A program made the position numbers and the translations under genes. Below the pieces are notes generated by a model, which ran no database searches, was not told the origin of the DNA, and saw only the letters and a program-made list of their open reading frames with translations. From Phyllobacterium trifolii (GTDB lineage Bacteria > Pseudomonadota > Alphaproteobacteria > Rhizobiales > Rhizobiaceae): DNA of 64,000 nucleotides. The stretch is from contig NZ_JACHXN010000006.1 of the NCBI RefSeq assembly GCF_014192095.1, positions 248,001 to 312,000 on the forward strand, given 5' to 3'. Positions 17,304 to 25,882 of the stretch are shown here, one piece after another; the first letter of the stretch is position 1; each line of letters starts with the position of its first letter.

Positions 17304-17345
17304 GACGTTTCGGGTTCTGGCTGAAACGCACCTCTCTCTCCGTCA

Positions 17346-17366
17346 TCCTCGGGCTTGACCCGAGGA
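17346..17366. repeat. Small rhizobial-type palindrome between convergent genes
   Basis: TCCTCGGG (17346-17353) and CCCGAGGA (17359-17366) form a perfect 8-bp stem with a 5-nt loop. It sits in the 125-nt gap between the convergent DUF447 and MfnF-like genes. The wider sequence (CGTCATCCTCGGGCTTGACC) is a common intergenic repeat in alphaproteobacteria and may also end transcription from both sides. Confidence 0.6.
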
Positions 17367-17428
17367 CCCATTGGGATGTGAAAATCGCAGCGCTGCGTAA
17401 AATGCGCCGTGACAAGGGTCTCGCAGGC

Positions 17429-18493
17429 CTACGCGCCAGTTTGGTGATCCAGGTACTCAAGCAACGCGACGGCCGCTGCAGGCGCTGCCTTGCTGGCGTC
17501 GTCGCGAGCATCCCCGACGGCAGGAATCAACGACCCGAAATCGATGTAAGGGCGATCCATGCGTTTCGCCAATTGCATGATTTGCGCCCGCCCGATGCCC
17601 GCTCCTATGACCGGCGCAGCGTGATCCAGCTTGCGCGCAACGCGAAAAGCCCCATCGTGGATCATGCGCAGCTGATGTTCGCTGAACCAGCGCGCAATAT
17701 CGAGCCATTCGTGCTCTTCAAGGTCGCCACTGTCGCGCCCGACCATACGCGCTATGCGTTGAATGGAACCCGCGACGGTCTTTGGCAGCCGGTCCGCCGA
17801 AGGATATTTGTCATCCGCCTCGTCCAGCGTGCCGAGAATGCGGCCGAGATCAGCAGTATTGGCAAAATATTCGTTCATCAACGGCGTCATGTGTCCGCGC
17901 ACCGGTACCAGTGCGGCGATGCCGATCAGCGCGGAACGGGCAAAACCCGTATAGACCAGCTCACCGGTCAAGAGCCGCTCGGCATCGGAATATCCGTCAT
18001 TGACCAGCACGCCATCCTTGAACGCAAGAATGTCGGTGGTCGTTGAACCCATATCGACGAACAGACCGGTGCCCGTCAGCTTCGCACTCAGGCTTGCGGT
18101 GGCGTGCCAGTTGGCAGAGGCGATATCGCTGCCAAGGCTGCGCGCTGCACGCACATCGCAGAACCCAGATCGACCCGCATAGATCAGTGTGTTCTCAACG
18201 CCGAATTCTTCCTCGATAAAGTCCAGCAAGCCGGCAATTCCCGCGTCGCGCGAGGCGAATGTATCGGACAATTCGCCGGTCATGGTGAAGACATTGATAT
18301 TGCCTTCGCCCCGCAGCGGAGCGATCTCTCGCAATGCCTCACGCGTCTGCTCCAGCCCGAGCCAGAGCGATGTCTTGAAGATTTTCGCCGAGACGATCTC
18401 GCCATCCAGGCACTGCGCCATCTTGAGATGAGCGCCGCCGATATCCCAGCCGGTAACAAGAGCCTTTCCTTCGTTGGCAAATCGGGATTTCAT
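17429..18493 (-). CDS. MfnF-like hydantoinase/oxoprolinase (ASKHA) family protein
   Basis: ATG 18493 gives 354 residues starting just before the first ATP loop GWDIGGAHLK; a second ASKHA phosphate loop is FVDMGSTTTDI (about residues 145-155). Longer in-frame starts (18526, 18736) would overlap the divergent HisA-like gene and are less likely. In archaea MfnF condenses the furan diphosphate with the tyramine-glutamate unit of methanofuran; bacterial relatives sit in H4MPT/methylofuran clusters as here. The start lies only 27 nt from that of the opposite-strand neighbour. Confidence 0.78.
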   Translation of the reverse strand: MKSRFANEGKALVTGWDIGGAHLKMAQCLDGEIVSAKIFKTSLWLGLEQTREALREIAPLRGEGNINVFTMTGELSDTFASRDAGIAGLLDFIEEEFGVENTLIYAGRSGFCDVRAARSLGSDIASANWHATASLSAKLTGTGLFVDMGSTTTDILAFKDGVLVNDGYSDAERLLTGELVYTGFARSALIGIAALVPVRGHMTPLMNEYFANTADLGRILGTLDEADDKYPSADRLPKTVAGSIQRIARMVGRDSGDLEEHEWLDIARWFSEHQLRMIHDGAFRVARKLDHAAPVIGAGIGRAQIMQLAKRMDRPYIDFGSLIPAVGDARDDASKAAPAAAVALLEYLDHQTGA

Positions 18494-18520
18494 GGGCGCA
18501 TCATTCCTTGGATCATACCC

Positions 18521-19228
18521 GTGCATATCATTCCGGTACTCGACATAAAAGATGGTCTCGTGGTGCGCGCGCGCCTGGGCGATCGCGATTCCTACCGGCC
18601 CATCGAAACCCCGCTTAGCCCAACCGCCGATATACTCGATGTCGCGACTGGCTTGCGCAAAGTCTATCCCTTTTCGGCTTTCTATGTCGCCGATCTCGAT
18701 GCGATAGAGCGCCGCCGGGCAAGTTCCCTGGACCAATTGCAGCCATTGGTGTCGAACTCGGATATCTGGCTAGACGCCGGTTTTAACGATCGGGAGCAAC
18801 TGGAAATCGCGCTTGCGACAGACGGCATCTGGCCCGTCCTTGGCTCCGAATCCCAAATTGATTCGTCGTTGCTGGAGGCCTGCCACTCCAACGCGCGCCT
18901 GGTTCTCTCGCTGGATTTCCGGGGCGACGCGTTCCTTGGTCCCCGATCGATTCTTGAAAACGCAAACAACTGGCCATCGCGCATTATCGTCATGACGCTT
19001 GGCCGCATCGGGGCCAATTCTGGTCCCGATTTCGAGCGCCTGACAGAGATCAAGCGCCGTGCCGGACATCGTGCGGTGATCGCCGCCGGCGGGGTGCGCA
19101 ATGTGCATGATCTTGAACGATTGCAAGCTATAGGCATCTCGGCGGCACTCGTGGCAACGGCGCTGCATAGCGGTGCGCTGACACCCGAGACGGTCTCGTC
19201 TCTGATGCAGAATGAAAATCGGGGATGA
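18521..19228 (+). CDS. HisA-like TIM-barrel protein of the H4MPT cluster
   Basis: 235 residues if started at GTG 18521 (VHIIPVLDIKDGLVVRA), the standard HisA/HisF opening; no strong RBS is seen. The barrel contains FYVADLDAI, VLSLDFRGDAFLG and AAGGVRNVHDLERL, the last being the phosphate-binding end. It is too divergent and misplaced to be the histidine-pathway HisA. Homologues are regularly found next to H4MPT genes, with an undefined role, perhaps in a ribosyl or furan step. Confidence 0.72.
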   Translation: MHIIPVLDIKDGLVVRARLGDRDSYRPIETPLSPTADILDVATGLRKVYPFSAFYVADLDAIERRRASSLDQLQPLVSNSDIWLDAGFNDREQLEIALATDGIWPVLGSESQIDSSLLEACHSNARLVLSLDFRGDAFLGPRSILENANNWPSRIIVMTLGRIGANSGPDFERLTEIKRRAGHRAVIAAGGVRNVHDLERLQAIGISAALVATALHSGALTPETVSSLMQNENRG

Positions 19229-19235
19229 AGCAGTG

Positions 19236-19260
19236 GAAGAAGGGGGTGTCCCCCTTCTTC
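19236..19260. terminator. Perfect hairpin between convergent HisA-like gene and fae
   Basis: GAAGAAGGGGG (19236-19246) and CCCCCTTCTTC (19250-19260) form an 11-bp stem with a 3-nt loop, 8 nt after the HisA-like stop. No long T-run follows, but position and symmetry suggest a bidirectional terminator. Confidence 0.6.
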
Positions 19261-19348
19261 ATGTCTAGAAGCCCAGACTTTTTGCCAACCGGCGCAACAG
19301 ACCCTCCGGTTCCACAGAGGGTTTGCTCTGTGCGGGGTTGTCTCGTGT

Positions 19349-19861
19349 CTAAGCGCTGAATGGATGCTTGACTGAATCGCGCTGCGCGGTTGCTTCGGCG
19401 GCAGTCGGCTTGCCCGTCACTGCGCGCTGAAGCGCTTCCTTGGTTGCACGATAGTTGAAGTCCTGGATCTTCGCGTCGTCTTCTGCTTCCCAATGGATGA
19501 AGACGCCGACGCAGATGAACAGATCGTCAGCCTCGTCCGCTGGAATGGTGCCATCGGCAACACTGTCCTGAACCGCTTTAGCCACTGCATGCTGCGCAGG
19601 TCCGAACATCTGGACCGCCTGTTTGGCGCCCTTGATCGTAACCTTGTTGAACAAAATCGTATTCGGCTTGCACGCCATATTCGGCGCAATAACCGCAAGA
19701 AGGGAAGTGAACCCGTCCTTGTTGTTCGTCAGTGCATTGCAGAATGCCGTCTCGACAGCGCTGCCACGCGGTCCGATCAGAAGATCGATGTGCGCGACTT
19801 CATTTCCATCGCCAATCAGCGATTCGCCAACCATAACCTTATTGATTTTTGCCACGGCCAA
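19349..19861 (-). CDS. fae: Formaldehyde-activating enzyme
   Basis: Condenses formaldehyde with H4MPT to methylene-H4MPT, the entry to the pathway. Start chosen at TTG 19861, preceded by AGGAGG, giving 170 residues ([20 protein letters not shown]), exactly the size of the Methylorubrum enzyme. An upstream in-frame ATG at 19948 gives an atypical tail. The conserved block [20 protein letters not shown] contains the active-site His24. The gene is monocistronic-looking, with its own 147-nt leader, as expected for a very abundant enzyme. Confidence 0.97.
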   Translation of the reverse strand: MAVAKINKVMVGESLIGDGNEVAHIDLLIGPRGSAVETAFCNALTNNKDGFTSLLAVIAPNMACKPNTILFNKVTIKGAKQAVQMFGPAQHAVAKAVQDSVADGTIPADEADDLFICVGVFIHWEAEDDAKIQDFNYRATKEALQRAVTGKPTAAEATAQRDSVKHPFSA

Positions 19862-20008
19862 TTTCCTCCTAAACCGTTTTCCCAATGGTTTGTCCAAAGA
19901 CGCCGTACCTCGAGACACGACTCTCGATGGACAGCTATCCTTGTTCACAGCACCCTTCGAGCGGGGTCGGTTGGCCAGATAGCAGCGGACGAAATCCGCT
20001 GGGGAAAT

Positions 20009-20872
20009 TCAAGCATTTACCTCGCCATTATGCAAGAGAGAGTTGAGTCCAAATGCAAAAAGCGTCGCGACTGTCAGGTCCGCCGAGGTTCCGGGATTGA
20101 TGTTGTCGGCTTTCAATTGGGCGTCGAAAGCAAGAAGCAATTTTTCGCGCTCTTTGCCATCGTTAAGAACTTCGACCTGCGTCAGAATTTGTTGCGCTTG
20201 CTTTTGTGTTTTTCCAGCAAATGCACTGCCGTGCTTGCGGACAATATGGCTGTCGGGAAATGCCGAAAGGAAAAACAGATAGGTAAAAACGACTGGCCAC
20301 ATCGCGTGCTCGCCCCGATCTGCAGCAGCATTGTAAGCCTTGAGACCACCGTCAAAAATGTCGGCAAATCCGCTGACATATTGCCGGGCAATCATGTCGC
20401 GATCCGCAGCTTCGCCCATCGCTTCCAGCAGTGACACCTCCGGGACAGTCGAGACATCATGTTTGGGCGCGGAGCCGAGGCCACCGGGCTGCGCCAGCAT
20501 GATCGCCGAAAAGACATCGCGCGCATCCTCAACGTCCAGTTTTTGAAGGATCGTGACAAGGTCGCGTTCAAGGTCTGGCCCGCCATTTGCCGCCGCTTTG
20601 GCCAAGGGAACACATAGAAGCAGGATACCGAGATTGGTGTTGGTTCCGACCTTGCGGCGAGTCTCCCTGACCGCGCCAAGAATGCGTTGTCCGGTGGAAA
20701 GGGCGGGGTCCGTTACCGCCTGCGATGAAGCCTGCGCGCTTTCGAAAAACTGCTCGGCACTCATGCGGTGACCGTCGGCAAAACGATGCACATTGCCGGG
20801 CTTCAGTGCGTCGATCTCCCGATAACAGGCATCGATATAGGCGCGCCTTATCTGTTCGCGCGTCGCGGTCAC
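20009..20872 (-). CDS. Triphosphoribosyl-dephospho-CoA synthase (CitG)-like protein of the H4MPT cluster
   Basis: GTG 20872 overlaps the preceding stop (GTGA) and gives 287 residues; a longer in-frame start at 20932 lies inside the ligase gene. Family motifs are DALKPGNVH near the N-terminus and GTNTNLGILLLCVPLAKA. CitG proteins attach a ribose-phosphate group using ATP and dephospho-CoA. In this location a ribosyl-phosphate transfer in H4MPT side-chain synthesis is conceivable, but unproven. No citrate lyase genes are nearby. Confidence 0.72.
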   Translation of the reverse strand: MTATREQIRRAYIDACYREIDALKPGNVHRFADGHRMSAEQFFESAQASSQAVTDPALSTGQRILGAVRETRRKVGTNTNLGILLLCVPLAKAAANGGPDLERDLVTILQKLDVEDARDVFSAIMLAQPGGLGSAPKHDVSTVPEVSLLEAMGEAADRDMIARQYVSGFADIFDGGLKAYNAAADRGEHAMWPVVFTYLFFLSAFPDSHIVRKHGSAFAGKTQKQAQQILTQVEVLNDGKEREKLLLAFDAQLKADNINPGTSADLTVATLFAFGLNSLLHNGEVNA

Positions 20873-21783
20873 GCGGCCGGTCTCTCGTCGAGTTCGTCCT
20901 CGATCCAAGCCGCCAGGGCGTTGGCGATGCAATCGGCGATGCGCACAGGGACGACGGATTGCAGCCCGGTCCAGGCGGGCATGCTGTTGACCTCGAGAAC
21001 AAGCAATTTGCCGTCGGCTGCCGGAATGATGTCGATGCCGGCGAAGTCGGTGCCGATGGCTGCGGAAGCCGCAAGCGCAAGGCTTTCCAGCTTGGCGCGC
21101 AACGGCCCTTCGACAGCCTCCGCCTTCGCCCCTTTGGCAATATTGGTGATCCAGCCTTCAGCCCGCCGCGCCATCATGCCCAACACTTCGCCATCGCAAG
21201 TGAAAACGCGATAGTCACAGTAAGGGGGTCCAGGGCGCGCCACAAAACGCTGCAGATAATAGACATCATCGACTTCTTCCGGCTCCGGCAGGTCCTCGAT
21301 GCTACGGATCAGGCGAATGCCTTTCCCTTGCGAGCCGAACAGCGGCTTCAACACCAGTGGACCGTGCACGAGCTCGCGGGCCGCAACCAACCGGGCATTG
21401 GCGACGCTTTCCACAGCAAAGGTTTCCGGTGTCGGCAGTCCTGCCTGTGCCAGCAGGAACGTGGTGGTGGATTTATCGACGCAGCGCTCGATGGCCTTGG
21501 CCGAGTTCCATACGGGAACGCCAAGATGCGCAAAAGCATGCAGGATGCCGAGACGGCGGGTGATCGCCTCGAATGTGCCCGACGAAATCGACCGCACGAT
21601 CACTGCTGCGGGCAGGGCTCCGTTCAAGCGCGGGATCGCAATGCCGGAGGGATAGCGGCTGTCGAAGCCGATATCCACCAGCGGCAGCGCCAGGACGTTG
21701 AACCCGAGCTTTCGTAATGAGGCGCGCAGATGTTTCACCTGGCGGTCGGGCCGGTCCGAAAGGATCAGTATCGTATCTGTCAT
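20869..21783 (-). CDS. RimK-type ATP-grasp ligase (MptN-like candidate)
   Basis: 304 residues with the RimK layout: an N-terminal Rossmann-like part, CVDKSTTTFLLAQAGLPTPET, the ATP loop VLKPLFGSQGKGIRL and the Mg-binding LLVLEVNSMPAW. RimK/MptN enzymes add glutamate to tetrahydromethanopterin in archaea or polyglutamate to cofactors. In this cluster it likely glutamylates H4MPT or methylofuran. It overlaps the CitG-like gene; mch lies 47 nt upstream. Confidence 0.78.
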   Translation of the reverse strand: MTDTILILSDRPDRQVKHLRASLRKLGFNVLALPLVDIGFDSRYPSGIAIPRLNGALPAAVIVRSISSGTFEAITRRLGILHAFAHLGVPVWNSAKAIERCVDKSTTTFLLAQAGLPTPETFAVESVANARLVAARELVHGPLVLKPLFGSQGKGIRLIRSIEDLPEPEEVDDVYYLQRFVARPGPPYCDYRVFTCDGEVLGMMARRAEGWITNIAKGAKAEAVEGPLRAKLESLALAASAAIGTDFAGIDIIPAADGKLLVLEVNSMPAWTGLQSVVPVRIADCIANALAAWIEDELDERPAA

Positions 21784-21830
21784 GTCTGCGTCTCAGAGCC
21801 CGTTTTGCAGTAGAGTTTCGGTGCGGGCTC

Positions 21831-22784
21831 TCAGCCCAGGGATTGTTCCAGCATTGCGTCGTGAATTCCGCCGTGACGGAACGTATCACCGGTTTCGATC
21901 GCTGTAACGATCACCTCGGCGGGGCTGAACAGACGCGGATCGATGGCATAGAAATCCCCTTTGAACTTCTTGAAAATATCGGCAAATGGCTGGCCGTGGT
22001 CGCGAGACGTATGGCTCGGCAGTTGCTCCGCCAGGTTGCGCGCCGCTTCAGCGCTGCCCTTGACGAACAGCTGGACGGTTCCGCCGTAGATGATGGCATC
22101 ATTGGTCCGGCCCATGGCTTGCAGGAAGTCAGGATGCGGCGCGGGGATCGGCGCGCGGCCTGCACCATCGACAATATCGGCCAGCGGGAATTTGAGGTCG
22201 TGCGCCTTGTGCAGCGCGACTTCGAGCACGCGCCCGACAATCTGCACTGCGCCCGTCAGGCTTTGCGTCGGAGCATAGATGAAAGTCAGCCTGTCAGGCG
22301 CAAGCCCTGTCGCCTTCGAAACTTTGTCGATGATTGCAGCCGGCGGCGGGGTCGAGGTCTCAAGCACGATCACGGATGATTGAGCCTCGGGTTCGCGGTA
22401 GGCGATTTCCTCGAAAAGCGGCTCCACCCGTGCCAGCGCACGCACGGGACCGGAACCCATGGCGAAGTACTTTTCGTGCGAGAGATTCCACCCGGCATAC
22501 TGGCTGGCAAGGCAGGCGAGAACCGGTTGCGACGAGCGGACATTGACAGAATAGGGCCACTTGCCCGCGCTCAGCCCTGCCGAAACGGTTCCAAGCCCGC
22601 CGAGGCAGATTTCGACGATACGCAGGGCGGCTTCGATGCCGCCTGGACTGTTTGCGCCCGCATCGATCAAATGCTCGCCGAGGCTTCCGCGACTGTGACT
22701 GACGCCGAGCCGGTCCGCATCCTCGATCATGCTGTCGGCTATGCGTTGCGCGTTTCTGTTCAGATAGGCATGACCGTCCCTCAT
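21831..22784 (-). CDS. mch: Methenyl-H4MPT cyclohydrolase
   Basis: Converts methenyl-H4MPT to 5-formyl-H4MPT. 317 residues, the normal length, all-domain match (LNRNAQRIADSMIEDADRLG; RSSQPVLACLASQYAGWNLS; ALARVEPLFEEIAYREPEAQ). Its ATG overlaps the preceding ATP-grasp stop (ATGA), placing it in the mtdB operon. Confidence 0.96.
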   Translation of the reverse strand: MRDGHAYLNRNAQRIADSMIEDADRLGVSHSRGSLGEHLIDAGANSPGGIEAALRIVEICLGGLGTVSAGLSAGKWPYSVNVRSSQPVLACLASQYAGWNLSHEKYFAMGSGPVRALARVEPLFEEIAYREPEAQSSVIVLETSTPPPAAIIDKVSKATGLAPDRLTFIYAPTQSLTGAVQIVGRVLEVALHKAHDLKFPLADIVDGAGRAPIPAPHPDFLQAMGRTNDAIIYGGTVQLFVKGSAEAARNLAEQLPSHTSRDHGQPFADIFKKFKGDFYAIDPRLFSPAEVIVTAIETGDTFRHGGIHDAMLEQSLG

Positions 22785-23920
22785 GGAAAATCCCCCCTCC
22801 AGTTAACTGCGAGCTCCTTGACGCGGCTCTTCACGGCGCGCATCGCTGCTGCAGCGGAAGGAGCCGTGGCAAAAACCGTGCAGACAGGGTCGCCTGCTTC
22901 AAGTGTTGTTCCTGACATCTGATGATCCGCCGTCAGCGCCGGCCAATCGATTTTCGGAAAGGCGCTGATTGCTTTCGCCGTGTAAGCGATCGCCGAAGCG
23001 GTCGAGCCCCTATAGGCGGGCAAGGTTACGTTGGATCCCATGACGGCGCGTAAGTGTTCGCGCAGCAGCGGGGTCTGGTCGCTATCGAAAATATCAAGTG
23101 TCGCGCCCGGGCGCGGATTGATCTCGATCAGATGCAGGCCGGCATCGCCATCGATAAAATCCGCGCTGTTGAGGCCGGCAAGGTTGGTGCGCTTCGTCAA
23201 AGCCGTCAGCCATTCCTCGATCCGGGCTGCCTTGTTTTTGTCGTAGCGCCGCAGTCGCACCGCGCCGCCATAGCGAAATGGCGTGTGCTCCGAAGGAGAC
23301 GACCATTGCCGGCTGAAGCCCACAATGTGCGCCTCCTGCCTGTCGGCGAGAAAGAGCGCGGAAAGGTTCCTGCCCGGAATGAAGCGCTGGAAATAATGTT
23401 CGTATCCGGACGCATTGCCATTGGCGGGCTTTACATGCGACCCACCTGCACCGCCGGCGAGCTTGGTCAGCCAGTCTTGCGGATGTTCCGGAGCATCGAA
23501 GCGAATATCGGGATGCGGTATCAAGAGCTCGGAACATAGTCGCGCCAGTCCGGCCGGATCCTTCACCAGGCGGACCGTTTTCGCAGTATTACCCGCGATC
23601 TGGAACTGGCATGAAATCGCCTCGATCATCTCTGGCCTGCGCTCGAAGCCTGAGCCATAGATCACAGCCACCGGCTGGTCGTCGCCTGCAAGTTCAGCCA
23701 GCGCCCGGGTGATCCGCTCCTCGTCGATCCCGCTCTGCAGGCTGCCGGAAAGTTTCAATGCGCGCTCCGCCAGTGCCAGCGTATCGGCATCGTTGAAAAG
23801 GTCGGCGACCAGTGGCCGGAAACCCGCACGCCGCGCTGCCGCTGCCAGAGAGCGTCCGGAAATCGCGGCGATCAGGATCGCGGGATTATTTGGCGAGGTC
23901 GCGAGCAAGGGTGAATGCAT
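22781..23920 (-). CDS. ATP-grasp carboligase-type protein of the H4MPT/methylofuran cluster
   Basis: About 379 residues from ATG 23920 (23932 and TTG 23908 are alternatives); each start lies inside the 3' end of mtdB, an overlap of about 23-47 nt. An ATP-grasp centre is seen around GGAGGSHVKPANG and HLIEINPRPGATLDIF. This resembles the predicted carboligase group (COG2232-like) that accompanies H4MPT genes. It may correspond functionally to the archaeal tyramine-glutamate ligase MfnD, or extend glutamates on methylofuran. Not experimentally assigned to my knowledge. Confidence 0.72.
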   Translation of the reverse strand: MHSPLLATSPNNPAILIAAISGRSLAAAARRAGFRPLVADLFNDADTLALAERALKLSGSLQSGIDEERITRALAELAGDDQPVAVIYGSGFERRPEMIEAISCQFQIAGNTAKTVRLVKDPAGLARLCSELLIPHPDIRFDAPEHPQDWLTKLAGGAGGSHVKPANGNASGYEHYFQRFIPGRNLSALFLADRQEAHIVGFSRQWSSPSEHTPFRYGGAVRLRRYDKNKAARIEEWLTALTKRTNLAGLNSADFIDGDAGLHLIEINPRPGATLDIFDSDQTPLLREHLRAVMGSNVTLPAYRGSTASAIAYTAKAISAFPKIDWPALTADHQMSGTTLEAGDPVCTVFATAPSAAAAMRAVKSRVKELAVNWRGDFP

Positions 23921-24782
23921 CCCGAAAATCAAAGATGACCGGCTTTTTCGCCTTGATCATCTGTTCGAACAAACCGGCTTGCGTCTTGTATTTGACGTTG
24001 CCGATGGAGAGTGGACCAATGCCGACGGCCTGTGTCGCATCGAGCGGCTCGCCATTGGCATTGACTTTCAAGCCCTCGATACCCGCCGGCGGGACGGCAT
24101 TCACATCAGCGGCGACGAGAAGCCCGCCCGCAGAGCCGAGCTGCGCTCGCGAAATCACCTGAATGCCGGCCTTTGCCGCCGCCAGCACGACTTCCGTGCC
24201 CTCCACGATTGCAGCCTTTTTCGCTTCCGTCGAGCCGTCGGCAGGCTCGACTGTTACGCCAAACCGCTGCTTGATCGATGCCGCAATCTCCTGCACGCGC
24301 TCAATGCCATCGTGCCCCACGATCGTCACCCGCGCACCCTGTTCGGCCGCGATGACCGCTGTGCAATAGCCGACGACACCCGTCGCGCCGAAGACTGCCA
24401 CCGAGGTTCCGTTCAATTCGCGGTCATGGTGCTTTATCAGCGCCTTTTCGACCTTGGCGACCATCGCCGCCGCCGTGGTGAACGAGCCTGCCGGATCGGC
24501 GAAAACCGATATTTCAAAGGGTGGCACCATGGCTTTCTTCGCCGCATCGAGCATGTCGAGCGCCGTCGGCGCATCCTTGCCCGCAAGGAAAATGCCTGTC
24601 GCAACACCCGCATCCGGCGGGCGCGAAAAAATCGCGTCCTGGACGAGATTGCCGACATCGGCAAGGGTGACATCCGTATAGGGGACTACGGCGTCGTAGC
24701 CTGCATCGAGCGCCATATTGACGTCGAACGGGCTCATTTGCCGAAGTGGTGTCAGCATGTGAAGGATGGTTTTGCGGCTCAC
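23886..24782 (-). CDS. mtdB: NAD(P)-dependent methylene-H4MPT dehydrogenase
   Basis: Oxidises methylene-H4MPT to methenyl-H4MPT. 298 residues starting at GTG 24782 with AAGGAG 8 nt upstream. The dinucleotide loop VAVFGATGVVGYC and the N-terminal catalytic part (LTPLRQMSPFDVNMALDAGY) match MtdB. First visible gene of mtdB-ligase-mch-ligase-citG-like; the upstream mptG is separated by only 34 nt and probably belongs to the same transcript. Confidence 0.95.
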   Translation of the reverse strand: MSRKTILHMLTPLRQMSPFDVNMALDAGYDAVVPYTDVTLADVGNLVQDAIFSRPPDAGVATGIFLAGKDAPTALDMLDAAKKAMVPPFEISVFADPAGSFTTAAAMVAKVEKALIKHHDRELNGTSVAVFGATGVVGYCTAVIAAEQGARVTIVGHDGIERVQEIAASIKQRFGVTVEPADGSTEAKKAAIVEGTEVVLAAAKAGIQVISRAQLGSAGGLLVAADVNAVPPAGIEGLKVNANGEPLDATQAVGIGPLSIGNVKYKTQAGLFEQMIKAKKPVIFDFRDAFTLARDLAK

Positions 24783-24816
24783 TGTTTCCGCTCCTTGTTG
24801 ATAATGGGCCCTGAAC

Positions 24817-25782
24817 TTAAGCTGTTGCGAAGTTTAATGTGGTGTGCGTGATATCCGCACCCGCGTTTCGGCCGGCAACGATCTGGATGGTGGTGCCGGG
24901 CGACCGCCCACCGATCGCATCGACAATGCGCGTCGCCTCCGTCTGCGAGGCGGCAAAGGCGAAACCCGTCGGTCCCCATGAGCTCTGGCCGATACCCACA
25001 GCACCTGCCTGTGCCAGCTGCCGTATGGCGGCTTCGACATGCTTGCTGGTGAAGACGCCGCCCTGCGCCGGTGCAAAATAGTTGCCGATCTCGGCCTGGA
25101 TCGCTTCCACAGCGCGGCCGAACGATGAGAGATCCTGTTCGAACAGCGCCGGCATGATACCCATCAGCACATGGCGGCAGATTGCAGCCGAGGTTTCGAC
25201 CGGGAACGGCGGTAATGTCCGGAAGGCTTCGATCTCGGCCTCGCCATGGATGCCTTGCGTCGAGGCATCGAAGACGAGGATGATGCGCCAGGCTTCGGGA
25301 AAAGGTATGCGCGAAATGACGGTGGGTGCCGCGCTGCCAGCGCCTTTGCCCGCATCGACGATCACGCCACCTTCTTCGAATGCAGCAATACCGATGCCGG
25401 AACGAGAGCCGCGTCCGAGCAGGACTGCGTCGTTGACAGCGTCGAGCGGCAGACCATGCAGCGTGCGGATGGCAGCCGCGACAGCCAGCGCGATCTGTGT
25501 GCCGGAACCGAGGCCTATATGCCGCGGGATCGCTCGCTGCACATTGATACGGTGTTGCGCCTTGATGCCGAGATGATTGCACAGTGTCAGGGCATGCTGT
25601 TCGATGCGCGCCTGTTCGTCACCTTGAACCTGTGTCTCGGCCGAACGGGAAATCGTCAGGACTGTCGCGATATCCTGCACAGGCAAGCCGACGCTGCCGA
25701 AGCGGTCGCTGCCAGAACGCGGTATATCGAGAAAGCCGAGATGAAGGCGCGCCGGGACTTTAATGGTGACGGATTCCGACAT
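24817..25782 (-). CDS. mptG: Beta-ribofuranosylaminobenzene 5'-phosphate synthase
   Basis: First committed enzyme of H4MPT synthesis: joins p-aminobenzoate (or 4-hydroxybenzoate) to PRPP with decarboxylation. 321 residues of the GHMP-kinase-like fold, with ARLHLGFLD near the N-terminus and the glycine loop GLGSGTQIALAVAAAI (about residues 90-105). A good match to bacterial beta-RFAP synthases. It appears to be the promoter-proximal gene of the minus-strand H4MPT operon. Confidence 0.93.
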   Translation of the reverse strand: MSESVTIKVPARLHLGFLDIPRSGSDRFGSVGLPVQDIATVLTISRSAETQVQGDEQARIEQHALTLCNHLGIKAQHRINVQRAIPRHIGLGSGTQIALAVAAAIRTLHGLPLDAVNDAVLLGRGSRSGIGIAAFEEGGVIVDAGKGAGSAAPTVISRIPFPEAWRIILVFDASTQGIHGEAEIEAFRTLPPFPVETSAAICRHVLMGIMPALFEQDLSSFGRAVEAIQAEIGNYFAPAQGGVFTSKHVEAAIRQLAQAGAVGIGQSSWGPTGFAFAASQTEATRIVDAIGGRSPGTTIQIVAGRNAGADITHTTLNFATA

Positions 25783-25882
25783 TTGCTATTCTTTACACAA
25801 TCTCAAAAATCGGGCCCTGCACTATGATATCGTCTTTCGACCGAGGTGCAAGCATCATGAATGAAGAAGTGGAGTATCGGCC
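25783..25882. promoter_or_regulatory. Divergent promoter region mptG / PCD-like gene
   Basis: 100 nt separate the two divergent starts. Promoters for the mtdB-mch operon and for the PCD-like gene should lie here. No specific box was recognised. Confidence 0.45.

Noticed and set aside
18521-19228. Histidine biosynthesis hisA
   Set aside because: No other his gene is adjacent and the sequence is far from standard HisA; the setting is H4MPT genes.
20009-20872. Citrate lyase prosthetic group synthase CitG
   Set aside because: No citrate or malonate lyase genes are nearby and the gene is coupled to H4MPT genes, so a cofactor role is preferred.
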